Below are positions 9,028-17,250 of a stretch of 64,000 nucleotides of DNA, piece after piece. The stretch comes from Bacillota bacterium (GTDB lineage: Bacteria > Bacillota > Clostridia > Lachnospirales > Anaerotignaceae). The translations under genes and the position numbers were made by a program. The stretch lies in assembly GCA_019422105.1 (NCBI GenBank), contig JAHZDZ010000009.1:111319-175318 (forward strand). The letters run 5' to 3'. A model generated the notes under the pieces. The model was not told where the DNA came from and did no database searches. It was given only the letters and a program-made list of their open reading frames with translations. The first letter of the stretch is position 1. Every line of letters begins with the position of its first letter.

Positions 9028-9151
9028 TTTTTTCCAAGGCAAAAGCTTGGAAAAACATATATTTATTATACACTTTCGATGAATAAATGAAAAGCAAATC
9101 GACTTATTTTGTGGCCTGCACTCTCTTCTTTGCGCAAAGCGCAAAAAAGAG
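9028..9151. promoter_or_regulatory. Two inverted repeats in the kinase / sulfur-gene divergent region
   Basis: The 339-base gap between the divergent genes holds two hairpins. TTTTTCCAAG with CTTGGAAAAA forms a stem at 9029-9055. CTCTTCTTTGCGC (9123-9135) pairs with GCGCAAAAAAGAG (9139-9151) with one mismatch and a 3-base loop. Neither is followed by a T-run on the + strand. They could be operators or leader structures; function is not known. I found no S-box consensus here. Confidence 0.35.
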
Positions 9152-9264
9152 ACGTCAAATACTGACAACAAATCACGGATTAGTGTGCTTCTTTGAGATT
9201 TGCTGCCGGATTTCTTTGGTGGTATATCATAGGGCCGGTCAGGGATTTCTGTTCAAAGTATCTA

Positions 9265-9295
9265 TTGACCTTATTCCAGCTATAAGGATTATTAT
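9265..9295 (+). promoter_or_regulatory. Possible promoter for the sulfur amino acid genes
   Basis: TTGACC at 9265-9270 and TATTAT at 9290-9295 are separated by 19 bases. The long spacing lowers confidence. It lies about 35 bases before the ATG at 9330. Confidence 0.4.
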
Positions 9296-9329
9296 CTGTT
9301 TATCATACGATTGGAGGAGGGTCTTTGCA

Positions 9330-10499
9330 ATGTTTCATGAGAATACAGAGATTTTACACGGATACGGAATGAAAAGAACGAACGTTGTCAATCCGGAGGC
9401 GCCGCCCATATACCCCTCAACGGCCTATATTATTGAGGATACGGAGGACTATGCTTATGCAAACAGCGGGGGAAAATATTTTTACAACCGTATAGGAAAT
9501 CCAAACAGAGACAGTTTGGGACAGGATATATCACGGCTTGAAAACGGTGAGGAAACGCTGATATGTTCTTCCGGCATGGGCGCAATAGCCACCGTGCTTT
9601 TTTCCCTGCTCAAAGCCGGTGACCATGCGGTTTTTAACCGTTCCATTTACGCGGAAACCATAGAGCTTACGGAACTGTTAATATCCCATGGTATTTTTAT
9701 CACATTTGCGGATTTTACAGACCATAAGGCGTTGGAGGACGCCCTTCGGCCTAATACAAAGCTTGTCTATACGGAGATAATTGCTAATCCGCTTACCCAG
9801 GTAGTAGATATTGAAAGGATTTGTGATATTTCTCATAAAAACGGAAGCCCTGTTGTGGTGGACAGTACCTTTACAACACCCTTTGTCATAAAGCCCCTCG
9901 ATTTTGGTGCGGACATTGTAGTACACAGCCTCACTAAATTTTTTGGAGGACACAGTGATGTTACGGGAGGATCGATTACTGCATCGGGGGAAATGATAAA
10001 AGCAATCCGTCATACTTACCAGCTTTTGGGGGCTGTGCTGGATGCCAATTCCGCATGGCTTATTCAGCGTAGTATGAAAACCATGGGTATGAGAATGAAA
10101 ATTCAACTGGAAAACGCTGTTGCTCTGGCAAAAACGCTGGAAGAAAACCCCTGCGTAAAGGCGGTTTATCACCCAAGTCTTCCGGGGCATCCGCAGCATG
10201 GACTGGCAGAGCGGATTTTCTCACAGGGCTATGGCACAATGATTAGTTTTCGTGTGGAGGACGACAGGCAAAAGGTTGACAGTTTCATGCACAGGCTTCA
10301 AATAGTGAAGTATCTTGGGACGCTTGGCGGAATTAAAACGACAATCGCTCATCCGGCGTCGGCCTTTAGAAATGAGTTTTCGGAGGAGGAGCTCTGCAAA
10401 ATGGGCTTGCAGGAGGGCTTGATCAGAATATCAACAGGTGCGGAGGATATCCGGGATTTAACTGCCGATTTTAATCAGGCACTCACGGTGTTTGAGTAA
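9330..10499 (+). CDS. Trans-sulfuration PLP enzyme (cystathionine gamma-synthase / methionine gamma-lyase family)
   Basis: The 389-residue product is a full-length Cys/Met-metabolism PLP enzyme. The PLP-binding lysine is Lys203 in 'HSLTKFFGGHSD'. Other family motifs are 'YFYNRIGNPNRDSL', 'CSSGMGAIATVLF' and, at the C-terminus, 'SLGG'-like 'TLGGIKTTIAHPAS'. Sequence alone cannot separate cystathionine gamma-synthase, cystathionine lyase, O-acetylhomoserine sulfhydrylase and methionine gamma-lyase. The homocysteine methyltransferase gene downstream suggests a role in methionine supply or turnover. The frame extends upstream to 9087, but the ATG at 9330 has GGAGGAGG nine bases ahead and begins the conserved domain. 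Confidence 0.88.
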   Translation: MFHENTEILHGYGMKRTNVVNPEAPPIYPSTAYIIEDTEDYAYANSGGKYFYNRIGNPNRDSLGQDISRLENGEETLICSSGMGAIATVLFSLLKAGDHAVFNRSIYAETIELTELLISHGIFITFADFTDHKALEDALRPNTKLVYTEIIANPLTQVVDIERICDISHKNGSPVVVDSTFTTPFVIKPLDFGADIVVHSLTKFFGGHSDVTGGSITASGEMIKAIRHTYQLLGAVLDANSAWLIQRSMKTMGMRMKIQLENAVALAKTLEENPCVKAVYHPSLPGHPQHGLAERIFSQGYGTMISFRVEDDRQKVDSFMHRLQIVKYLGTLGGIKTTIAHPASAFRNEFSEEELCKMGLQEGLIRISTGAEDIRDLTADFNQALTVFE

Positions 10500-10618
10500 G
10501 CTGCCTGTTAAAAAGCTTGAAAGGAAACGCAGATAGCGTTATGATAGATAAAACGCAAAGGGGAGGGCCCTTGGCAGTATAACCTTAGGCGGGAGTGAAA
10601 TTGATTTGGGGGATTTTT

Positions 10619-11548
10619 ATGCGGGATCTGAATGAAATACTGGAGAAATTGAAAATGATGGTGCTGGACGGCGCTATGGCTACTGAGCTTGAGACCATGG
10701 GCTGTGATTTGAATGATGCCCTTTGGAGCGCCAAAGTTTTGGCGGAGGCGCCGGAGCTGATTCGGAAGGTGCATTTGAGCTATTTTGAGGCCGGGGCGGA
10801 TTGCGGCACATCTGCAAGTTATCAGGCTACAATACCCGGATTTTTGAAGAAGGGCTATAGCGTGGAGCAGTCGGAGGAATTAATCAGAAGGTCTATGAGG
10901 CAGCTCATAAGTGCGCGGGATGAGTGGTGGAAAAACGGCGGAGAAAACAGCGGACGGATTTATCCTGTTGTGAGTGGGGCGGTAGGGCCCTATGGGGCAT
11001 ATCTGGCTGACGGAAGCGAGTACAGGGGATGCTATGGAATCAATAAGGAAGAACTGAAACGCTTTCATTTCAGGAGAATGGAGCTTCTGCTTGAGGCAGG
11101 TTCCGAAATATTTGCCATGGAGACAATACCGGCTCTTGAGGAGGCAATGGCGTTAGCGGAGCTTACGGAAGAGCTTGACGCTCAGTGCTTTGTAAGCTTT
11201 AGCTGCAAAAACGGCACTGATATCAGCGAAGGCACCCCAATACGGGACTGTGCCAGAGCCCTGAACAATTTTAAGTGTGTGAAAGCTGTGGGAATCAATT
11301 GTACGGCACCTCAGTTTGTCAAAAGCCTAATAGAAGAAGTAAGAAAAGGAACGGATAAGCATGTCATTGTATACCCCAATAGCGGAGAGCAGTATGATCC
11401 CCATACAAAGACATGGCATGGGGATAAGAGCGGCAAGACCTATGGACAGTGGGCAAGAGAGTGGATGGAGAGCGGTGCGGATATTATTGGCGGCTGCTGC
11501 CGCACCACACCGGCAAATATAAAGGAAATTTGCGCTGTTGTCAGATAA
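10619..11548 (+). CDS. mmuM: Homocysteine S-methyltransferase
   Basis: The 309-residue product has the MmuM/YagD length and fold. The N-terminus 'MMVLDGAMATELETMGCDLND' is characteristic, and the zinc ligands that activate homocysteine are Cys in 'GINCTAP' and the Cys pair in 'GGCCRTTP'. It transfers a methyl group from S-methylmethionine (or the wrong AdoMet diastereomer) to homocysteine to give methionine in the cytoplasm. The ATG at 10619 is preferred over an in-frame GTG at 10595, which lies inside a GGGAG site; GGGGGA sits five bases upstream of the ATG. It lies 119 bases after the trans-sulfuration gene, likely one operon closed by a strong terminator at 11571. Confidence 0.88.
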   Translation: MRDLNEILEKLKMMVLDGAMATELETMGCDLNDALWSAKVLAEAPELIRKVHLSYFEAGADCGTSASYQATIPGFLKKGYSVEQSEELIRRSMRQLISARDEWWKNGGENSGRIYPVVSGAVGPYGAYLADGSEYRGCYGINKEELKRFHFRRMELLLEAGSEIFAMETIPALEEAMALAELTEELDAQCFVSFSCKNGTDISEGTPIRDCARALNNFKCVKAVGINCTAPQFVKSLIEEVRKGTDKHVIVYPNSGEQYDPHTKTWHGDKSGKTYGQWAREWMESGADIIGGCCRTTPANIKEICAVVR

Positions 11549-11570
11549 TGATTGTGTTTGAGAATGAAAA

Positions 11571-11615
11571 AAGCCCGGCGGGGAAAGCTTAACCCAATGC
11601 CGGGCTTTCTTTTTT
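11571..11615 (+). terminator. Strong intrinsic terminator after mmuM
   Basis: AAGCCCGGC (11571-11579) pairs with GCCGGGCTT (11599-11607), followed by TCTTTTTT. Confidence 0.9.
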
Positions 11616-11677
11616 ATATTTTAAGCGGGTGTATGATATTTAAGCGCCTTTTTTTGCTTTTTCCAAGGATCCGCCTT

Positions 11678-11788
11678 GAAACCTGCGGTATCTCGATAAA
11701 TTTGCTTCGCAAATAACCGCTTATGCTTTACGTTCAATAAAGGTAAGCCTGCACGGAGTACGATTTAAGCGTCTTTTTCTCTGCCTTT
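11678..11788. repeat. Dispersed structured intergenic repeat, copy A
   Basis: This stretch matches 51087-51201 over about 110 bases. Shared blocks include GAAACCTGCGG, TCTC, ATTTGCTnCGCAAATA, GCTTATGC and a TTTTCT-GC-TTT end. The ATTTGC/GCAAAT arms form a hairpin in both copies. It fills most of the 475-base gap between the mmuM terminator and the restriction genes. No ORF is supported in the gap. Confidence 0.65.
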
Positions 11789-12023
11789 GAATATATTGAA
11801 GGAATAAAAATTAGGGGTGTGAAAAACGTGCGGTTGTGTTAAAATATCCGTGGACAGAAAAGTAGAATTTTATGCAGAATCGGGTAGGATGAATAAATAT
11901 AATGGGCGGGGAAAGGGCAGCGCTTAAACGTGCTGCAGGATGAAAATGTCCCTTTCGGGCTTTGAAGAGAAGGGTACAGAGCTTTAAAGAGTGCCGGTTA
12001 AGCGCCGGATGGGAGGAATATCG

Positions 12024-12698
12024 ATGAAGCTTGAGCAAGCGTGCGTCAGATTTAATAAAATTGCAAATATAAAGTTTGGGGATCTGTTTAGCGAAGCACA
12101 GATAAATAATATTATTCTCAACAAAGGGAAAGCAGGGCAGCTGCTGGAGCTGGCGTTGGGAATGCAGCTGTCCTGCTCCAATATGGACTTTGAGGATGGA
12201 GAGTTGAAAAGCAATAAATGCGACAGAAGCGGAAAACCGCTGGAGACTATTTTTATCACACAAATCAGCAGTATTATAGATGAGCTTTTAGAGAAAAAAA
12301 CCTTTGAGGAAACGAAGCTGTATCAAAAAATCAGCAATATTTTGTATGTTCCCGTGTGTAAGGAGGGGCCGCCTGAGAAATGGATGTTCCTGACAAGCAT
12401 GCACATTGATCTGGAGGACAGTAAATATTCGGGTTTAAGGGACATTTGGAGGTCTGATTATTATTCTATATGTGAGCAGTTAAAATGCCATATTGAAAAC
12501 AAAAGCGGCGATGGTTTTATACATACCTCAAATGGGGCTCAGCTCCAGATAAGAAGCAAGGATGCCAAGGACGCAAGGGGAAATTACCATCCCATTTATT
12601 CCGATTTATATGGAAGATATGTTTCCAACAAAAACCATGCGTTTTATTTTCAGAAAAGCTTTGTGCAATATATCAGAAAGACGGCGGGGCTCATTTGA
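12024..12698 (+). CDS. MutH/Sau3AI-type GATC restriction endonuclease
   Basis: The 224-residue product carries the MutH/Sau3AI catalytic signature: 'KGKAGQLLELALGM' with the conserved Lys-Gly and Glu, then 'DFEDGELKSNK', giving the D...ExK metal-binding motif. MutH and Sau3AI nick or cut at GATC. It precedes a Dam-type methylase and a DpnA-like methylase, so it is most likely the nuclease of a GATC-specific type II system rather than a mismatch-repair MutH (which Firmicutes lack). ATG 12024 has GGGAGGA seven bases upstream. Its TGA overlaps the next ORF. Confidence 0.85.
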   Translation: MKLEQACVRFNKIANIKFGDLFSEAQINNIILNKGKAGQLLELALGMQLSCSNMDFEDGELKSNKCDRSGKPLETIFITQISSIIDELLEKKTFEETKLYQKISNILYVPVCKEGPPEKWMFLTSMHIDLEDSKYSGLRDIWRSDYYSICEQLKCHIENKSGDGFIHTSNGAQLQIRSKDAKDARGNYHPIYSDLYGRYVSNKNHAFYFQKSFVQYIRKTAGLI

Positions 12699-12736
12699 TT
12701 CCGGCGTTTACATCATTTTTTAGGGGGTGCCGGCCT

Positions 12737-14110
12737 GTGGCCGAGAATTATAAGACAGTGAAAGTAAGCAATTCCGGTACACGCAATGAAGTCAGAATGA
12801 GGGTTATTGATATTCTTTCAAAGGAGGCCGCCGGCAAAGGAAAGGGAGAAATGGCGTCTCGGTATACCTATTATGTGGAGACGCTGTCTGATGATAGAAA
12901 AATATATCTGCGCCGGCCGGCAAATCTTCATAACGGTTTTGATTTCCTGGTTTGTGTGGAGGGGATGAATTTTGAAAAGACGGAAGGCAAGAGAAAAAGA
13001 AATTATCCAAAGCATGAAGACATCATAGAGGATTTGAAGGGGAAAGCGGCGGAATCGCCCCAAAGGTATGCGGAATTATTTCGGTTTTTGGAAAAAGTGT
13101 ACCAGTGCGAGGATGTGGAAGGAAAGGATACAAAGCATTTGACTTTCTCTACGGGTTACTCCGTAGAGCTGCTTTGTAAGACTATAAAATGGCTTTTTAT
13201 AGAACAGGATATCCGTTATTGGAATTACTCCGGCAGAGACATGCTGTGGAGCGGCGTGCCAAAGGCCAAAAAAAGCGATCCGATTTTACCCTTTGTCAAA
13301 TGGGCAGGGGGAAAACGTCAGCTTATGGAGAAGCTGACGAAGAGACTGCCGAAAAGCTATGGAACATATTATGAGCCCTTTGTGGGCGGGGGCGCTCTGC
13401 TCTTGGGGTTAAAGCCGCAGAGGGCCGTTATAAATGATATTAACGGTCAGCTGATGAATGCTTACAGATGGATAAAGCAGGATACCAATGCTGTAATAGA
13501 GGCTGTGGAGGCATTGGACAAATCCTTGTGTGACAGGGATTTTTATCTGACTGTGAGAGCGGGTTACAATGAAAAAATAGTAAAGGGCGAGCTGGACGCG
13601 GAATGCGCGGGAATGATGATATGGCTGAATAAGCATTGCTTTAATGGCCTGTACCGCACAAACAGGCAGGGGCTTTTTAATGTACCCTATAATAACAGAA
13701 TAAAGGGAAACTCGGTAGATGTGGCTAATCTTATTGAAACAGGGGAATATCTGCGCTCCGCTGATGTGGAAATTCTGTGCGGGGATTTTGAGGAGGCGTG
13801 CAGGGGCGCGGCAGTAGGTGACTTTGTTTTTTTTGACAGTCCTTACATTCCCCTGGATGGGACGCCTTCCTTTACGGATTATGCGAGGGACGGGTTTAAG
13901 ATGGAGGAGCACATCAGGCTGGCAGAACTGTTCAGAAAGCTGGATGGCCAGGGTGTAAAGCTAATGATGACGAATCACAATGTGGGTCTTGTACATGAAT
14001 TATACAAGGGATATTTCATTGAGGAGTTTAATGTGAGGCGGGCAATCAACAGGGACGCAAAAAACAGAACGGGTCAGGAAGTAATTATAAGGAATTATTG
14101 CGATGAATAG
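12737..14110 (+). CDS. Dam-type N6-adenine methyltransferase with extra N-terminal domain
   Basis: About 457 residues. The C-terminal ~270 residues are a D12-class (Dam/DpnM) adenine methylase: 'FVKWAGGKRQLMEKL' near residue 186, 'YYEPFVGGGALL', 'INDIN', and motif IV 'FFDSPY' near 370 in place of the usual DPPY. The first ~180 residues form a separate domain ('YTYYVETLSDDRKIYLRRP', 'NGFDFLVC') that I do not recognise. Dam enzymes are normally about 270-280 residues, so this is a fusion. Most likely it methylates GATC and protects host DNA from the upstream nuclease. A TTG at 12695 overlaps the nuclease stop, but the GTG at 12737 follows AGGGGGTG with 8-base spacing and is preferred. The last 8 bases overlap the next methylase gene. 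Confidence 0.85.
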   Translation: MAENYKTVKVSNSGTRNEVRMRVIDILSKEAAGKGKGEMASRYTYYVETLSDDRKIYLRRPANLHNGFDFLVCVEGMNFEKTEGKRKRNYPKHEDIIEDLKGKAAESPQRYAELFRFLEKVYQCEDVEGKDTKHLTFSTGYSVELLCKTIKWLFIEQDIRYWNYSGRDMLWSGVPKAKKSDPILPFVKWAGGKRQLMEKLTKRLPKSYGTYYEPFVGGGALLLGLKPQRAVINDINGQLMNAYRWIKQDTNAVIEAVEALDKSLCDRDFYLTVRAGYNEKIVKGELDAECAGMMIWLNKHCFNGLYRTNRQGLFNVPYNNRIKGNSVDVANLIETGEYLRSADVEILCGDFEEACRGAAVGDFVFFDSPYIPLDGTPSFTDYARDGFKMEEHIRLAELFRKLDGQGVKLMMTNHNVGLVHELYKGYFIEEFNVRRAINRDAKNRTGQEVIIRNYCDE

Positions 14111-14897
14111 ATTATACAGGGAAACACCCTTTTATGAAACGGAAAACAGCATACTGATATTGGAAGATACCTTTACTGCGTTAAAGCGGATGAAGAAGGA
14201 ATCTGTGGATATGATATTTGCGGATCCGCCCTATTTTCTCAGCAACGGCGGTATAACCTGCCAGGGGGGACGTATGGTTTTGGTGGATAAGGGCGAATGG
14301 GACAGCGGTGTGGGCGTTAGAGAAAAGCATGAATTCAACAGGCGGTGGATACGGCTTTGCAGGCGTGTTATGAAGCGGGACGCGTCTGTTTGGATAAGCG
14401 GAACACTCCACAATATATACAGTATTGGCTTGGCTTTGGAGCAGGAGGGTTTTAAGATAATCAATAATATTACCTGGCAGAAAACCAATCCGCCTCCCAA
14501 TTTAGCCTGCCGCTGTTTTACACACAGTACAGAAACCATACTGTGGGCGCAGAAAAATGAGCGGACCGCAAAGCATTTTTATAACTACCCACTGATGAAG
14601 GAGAAAAACGGCGGCAAGCAGATGAAGGATGTATGGACGGGCAGTCTGACGAAAAAATCTGAAAAAACAGAGGGGAAGCATCCCACTCAAAAGCCTCTCT
14701 ATTTGCTTGAGAGGATTATAGAGGCTTCTACAAGGGAGGGAGATACGGTTCTTGATCCCTTTTGCGGAAGTTCAACAACTGGTGTTGCCGCAGTGAGACT
14801 GAAACGGAAGTATATTGGAATTGACAATAGCCGCGAGTATATTGAACTTTCTAGAAGAAGACTGCAAAGAGAAAGCGGCGGGGAAGAAGGCAAATAG
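14103..14897 (+). CDS. DpnA-like second DNA methyltransferase
   Basis: The 264-residue product is a beta-class amino-methyltransferase: motif IV 'FADPPYFLSNGG' comes first and the AdoMet motif 'DPFCGSSTTGVAA' lies near the C-terminus, with 'GKHPTQKPLYLLERII' in between. In DpnII systems a second methylase of this type (DpnA) methylates GATC, including on single-stranded DNA entering during transformation. It overlaps the Dam gene by 8 bases (14103-14110), so the three genes form one unit. Specificity is inferred from context only. Confidence 0.88.
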   Translation: MNRLYRETPFYETENSILILEDTFTALKRMKKESVDMIFADPPYFLSNGGITCQGGRMVLVDKGEWDSGVGVREKHEFNRRWIRLCRRVMKRDASVWISGTLHNIYSIGLALEQEGFKIINNITWQKTNPPPNLACRCFTHSTETILWAQKNERTAKHFYNYPLMKEKNGGKQMKDVWTGSLTKKSEKTEGKHPTQKPLYLLERIIEASTREGDTVLDPFCGSSTTGVAAVRLKRKYIGIDNSREYIELSRRRLQRESGGEEGK

Positions 14898-14944
14898 TAA
14901 CAGCCTTCAGAGGGAGGGAGTATCAATACTGTGCTCCAAGTATT

Positions 14945-15015
14945 GCCGCTAAGGTTTTGGGCGGGCTGCGGAAGATGCCGCTGCCTGCGTATAAACCTTA
15001 GCGGCTTTTGTTTTG
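14945..15015 (+). terminator. Long terminator hairpin after the restriction-modification operon
   Basis: GCCGCTAAGGTTT (14945-14957) pairs perfectly with AAACCTTAGCGGC (14993-15005). The 35-base loop can fold a smaller GCGG/CCGC hairpin. TTTTGTTTT follows. Confidence 0.85.
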
Positions 15016-15029
15016 CTCAGTTAATTGCG

Positions 15030-15857
15030 TTACTCTTGTTTTTGATAGGAAAGGGGGGGCTCCATCTGCACCATTTTGGAAGGGGCAAAGAGCTGCCGTG
15101 CGTCAAGGCGTGTCAATGTTTTTGTTTCCGGTATATAGCTGTAAAAATAAGACCAGGGTTCAGCCTGTGTATTATCTATGGTGACATCTAACAGAAAGTT
15201 TACAGTACCGTTTTCTATCAGAAAACCTGCGGTTTCTACTTTACTTATGGACAAGTTAGGAGTTTCCGGTTTAAAAAGCTTTTGCACGTCTTTTGTAATT
15301 GTCTCCCGATTCAGATTGCTGTTTTCTAATATCTCGTCAAGACCGATGAAGTGGTTGGAGGCTTTATCAAAGTTATAGGAAGATAATTGTCCGACTGTAC
15401 CATAGGAGGGATAGGTATTACAGGTTATGACAAACTGTATATAGGTATCACTGCTGAATGGGTAGGTACGTATTTCTATAAAATCTCCCTCTCTGTTTTC
15501 CATAAAGTCCAGATAAGTCTGCTGTATACCATTTTTGAGAGCATTATTAATCATGTCAATTTCGGGGTTTTTACCGCCATAATCCGCAAGAGCAGGCTGT
15601 TCGCCGTCGTAGGTAATATATGGGATTTCCGCAATATTGTCTTCAATATATTCCTGCGTCATCATGGAGATTCCTGTTTTGCTGTTGTCAATGTTAATCT
15701 CTTTGCTTTCCTGGTAATTCTCCGTTTTATCAGCAGAGTTTTCCGATGGTTTTTCTGAGGACGGCGGATTGGTTGAGCTTGCGTTTGTACAGGCCGACAA
15801 TACCATTACAGAAGCTAAAAAGATACTTGCAGCCAAAATTATTTTTGTGTTTTTCAT
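15030..15857 (-). CDS. Putative lipoprotein, unknown function
   Basis: The 275-residue product starts 'MKNTKIILAASIFLASVM' and carries a lipobox 'VLSAC' at about residue 23, then a Ser/Asn-rich linker, so it should be lipid-anchored outside the membrane. The remainder ('IRTYPFSSDTYIQFVITCNTYPS', 'SYNFDKASNHFIGLDEIL') resembles the extracellular DUF3298/RsiV-like fold only loosely; I do not assign a function. The frame extends to 15878, but the ATG at 15857 has AAGGAGG six bases ahead and begins the signal peptide. It stands alone, divergent from the flavoprotein gene. Confidence 0.75.
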   Translation of the reverse strand: MKNTKIILAASIFLASVMVLSACTNASSTNPPSSEKPSENSADKTENYQESKEINIDNSKTGISMMTQEYIEDNIAEIPYITYDGEQPALADYGGKNPEIDMINNALKNGIQQTYLDFMENREGDFIEIRTYPFSSDTYIQFVITCNTYPSYGTVGQLSSYNFDKASNHFIGLDEILENSNLNRETITKDVQKLFKPETPNLSISKVETAGFLIENGTVNFLLDVTIDNTQAEPWSYFYSYIPETKTLTRLDARQLFAPSKMVQMEPPLSYQKQE

Positions 15858-16007
15858 GGATTTCCTCCTTTTTAACAAATGCGCAGCGGATTAACTTGCA
15901 AAAGAAAGGTTTTGCTCGGTTGTTTTACTTCTCAAAGCTATTAAGGAAAGTACCCTTGACCGATAAGCGGACGTAACGTTTTCTCTAACCCCCTTTTTCG
16001 CTTGTTG

Positions 16008-16040
16008 CGGACATTATACCATAAAAGCGGAGAAAAAGCT
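16008..16040 (-). promoter_or_regulatory. Extended -10 promoter for the lipoprotein gene
   Basis: On the minus strand CTCCGCTTTTATGGTATAAT includes TATGGTATAAT, a full extended -10 box (TATAAT at 16018 down to 16013). The same CTCCGC plus extended -10 arrangement recurs at 51184-51207 and three times at 62216-62532. The distance to the lipoprotein start is about 150 bases. Confidence 0.55.
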
Positions 16041-16170
16041 GCAAGGATTGCAAAAGGACGAATTTTCGGGTAAACTCAAAATAGTATTTATACAGTATTG
16101 CGCCGCTTATGACAGAGCATACGAAGTGCTTATTCTGATGCGGCCCTTGTACAAAAAGAAGGTGATTGAA

Positions 16171-17250
16171 TTGGATTATGATATTGCGGTGATAGGACTG
16201 GGGCCGGCAGGTGCAAATTTTGTCAGGCTTCTCAACGATAAATACAGTGTGATTGCCATAGATAAAAAAGAAGAGAGCGTATCAGACAGGGGATTTCACA
16301 AGCCCTGCGGCGGCCTTTTGGCACCGGATTCCCAGAAGGCCCTGGCTTCCTTTGATTTAACGCTTCCAAAGGAGATAATGGTCGATCCACAGATTTTTTC
16401 AGTAAAGACGATTGATTTGGACAGTGGTGTGACACGACACTATCAGCGTTTTTATATGAATATTGACAGACATAAGTTTGATTTATGGATGAAGGGCTTA
16501 ATCAAGGAGAAGGCGGAGGTTCTCCACGGGGCTTACTGTCAGAGAATTGAAAGAAGGAAGGATGGGTTTTTCATTTCCGTTAGGCAGGGGGAAATGGAAA
16601 GAAGCTTTTCAGCGAAATATCTTGTTGGGGCAGACGGCGCCAATTCCATGGTGAGAAAGTTTTTATATCCGGATAAAAAAATAAGAAGCTATGTCTCCAT
16701 ACAGCAGTGGTTTGAGGAGAAAAATGCAAAGCCGTTTTATTCCTGCGTATTTGACTCAGAAAATACGGACTGTTATTCCTGGTCCATTTCAAAGGACGGC
16801 TATTTTATATTTGGCGGTGCTTATCCCTATAAAAACGCCAGAAAACGTTTTGACAGTCAGAAGGAAAAGCTTCGGAAAAAAGGGTTTGCCTTTGGCGAAG
16901 CGGTTAAAACGGAGGGGTGTGTTGTTTTGCGGCCCGAAAAAATGTCTGATTTCTGCTGTGGCTATGAGGGTGCTTTTTTATTGGGGGAGGCAGCGGGCTT
17001 TATCTCCCCCAGCTCTTTGGAGGGAATCAGCTCTGCTTTAAAGAGTTCTTACTATTTAAGTGAAATATTGAATGAGGGATCTGCTTCTGCTGAGAAGGAC
17101 TATAGAAGAAAAACCCTTTCCATACGCTTTTCCCTTTATTTAAAAACGCTGAAATGTCCTTTTCTCTATCATCCTTTTTTGAGGAAGCTGGTTATGAAAA
17201 GCGGGCTTGGCACCATTCATGTTGTAGAAAAGGGGGAGACCTCCAAATGA
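16171..17250 (+). CDS. FAD-dependent geranylgeranyl-reductase-like oxidoreductase
   Basis: The ~359-residue product has an N-terminal dinucleotide fold 'DYDIAVIGLGPAGANF', 'KPCGGLLAPDSQKAL', a second FAD motif 'YLVGADGANSMVRKFL' and 'GAFLLGEAAGFISPSSLEG'. This is the pattern of the geranylgeranyl reductase/menaquinone-reductase flavoprotein family, which reduces isoprenoid double bonds or related substrates; the true substrate is unknown. The frame is open from 16048. The TTG at 16171 has AGAAGG eight bases upstream, with GTG 16162 an alternative. Its stop overlaps the hemW start by ATGA. Confidence 0.75.
   Translation: MDYDIAVIGLGPAGANFVRLLNDKYSVIAIDKKEESVSDRGFHKPCGGLLAPDSQKALASFDLTLPKEIMVDPQIFSVKTIDLDSGVTRHYQRFYMNIDRHKFDLWMKGLIKEKAEVLHGAYCQRIERRKDGFFISVRQGEMERSFSAKYLVGADGANSMVRKFLYPDKKIRSYVSIQQWFEEKNAKPFYSCVFDSENTDCYSWSISKDGYFIFGGAYPYKNARKRFDSQKEKLRKKGFAFGEAVKTEGCVVLRPEKMSDFCCGYEGAFLLGEAAGFISPSSLEGISSALKSSYYLSEILNEGSASAEKDYRRKTLSIRFSLYLKTLKCPFLYHPFLRKLVMKSGLGTIHVVEKGETSK

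Noticed and set aside
9001..9329. SAM (S-box) or T-box control of the sulfur amino acid genes
   Set aside because: None of the conserved S-box or T-box core sequences is visible in this leader.
12024..12698. Mismatch-repair MutH
   Set aside because: The gene is linked to two DNA methylases and MutH-dependent repair is not expected in Firmicutes, so a restriction nuclease is the better reading.
14931..15191. 86-codon ORF after the restriction genes
   Set aside because: It reads through the long terminator hairpin and antisense to the lipoprotein gene.
16048..16170. Longer N-terminus for the flavoprotein reductase
   Set aside because: The extra residues are not like the family, and the dinucleotide-binding fold begins right after the TTG at 16171 with a fitting ribosome site.
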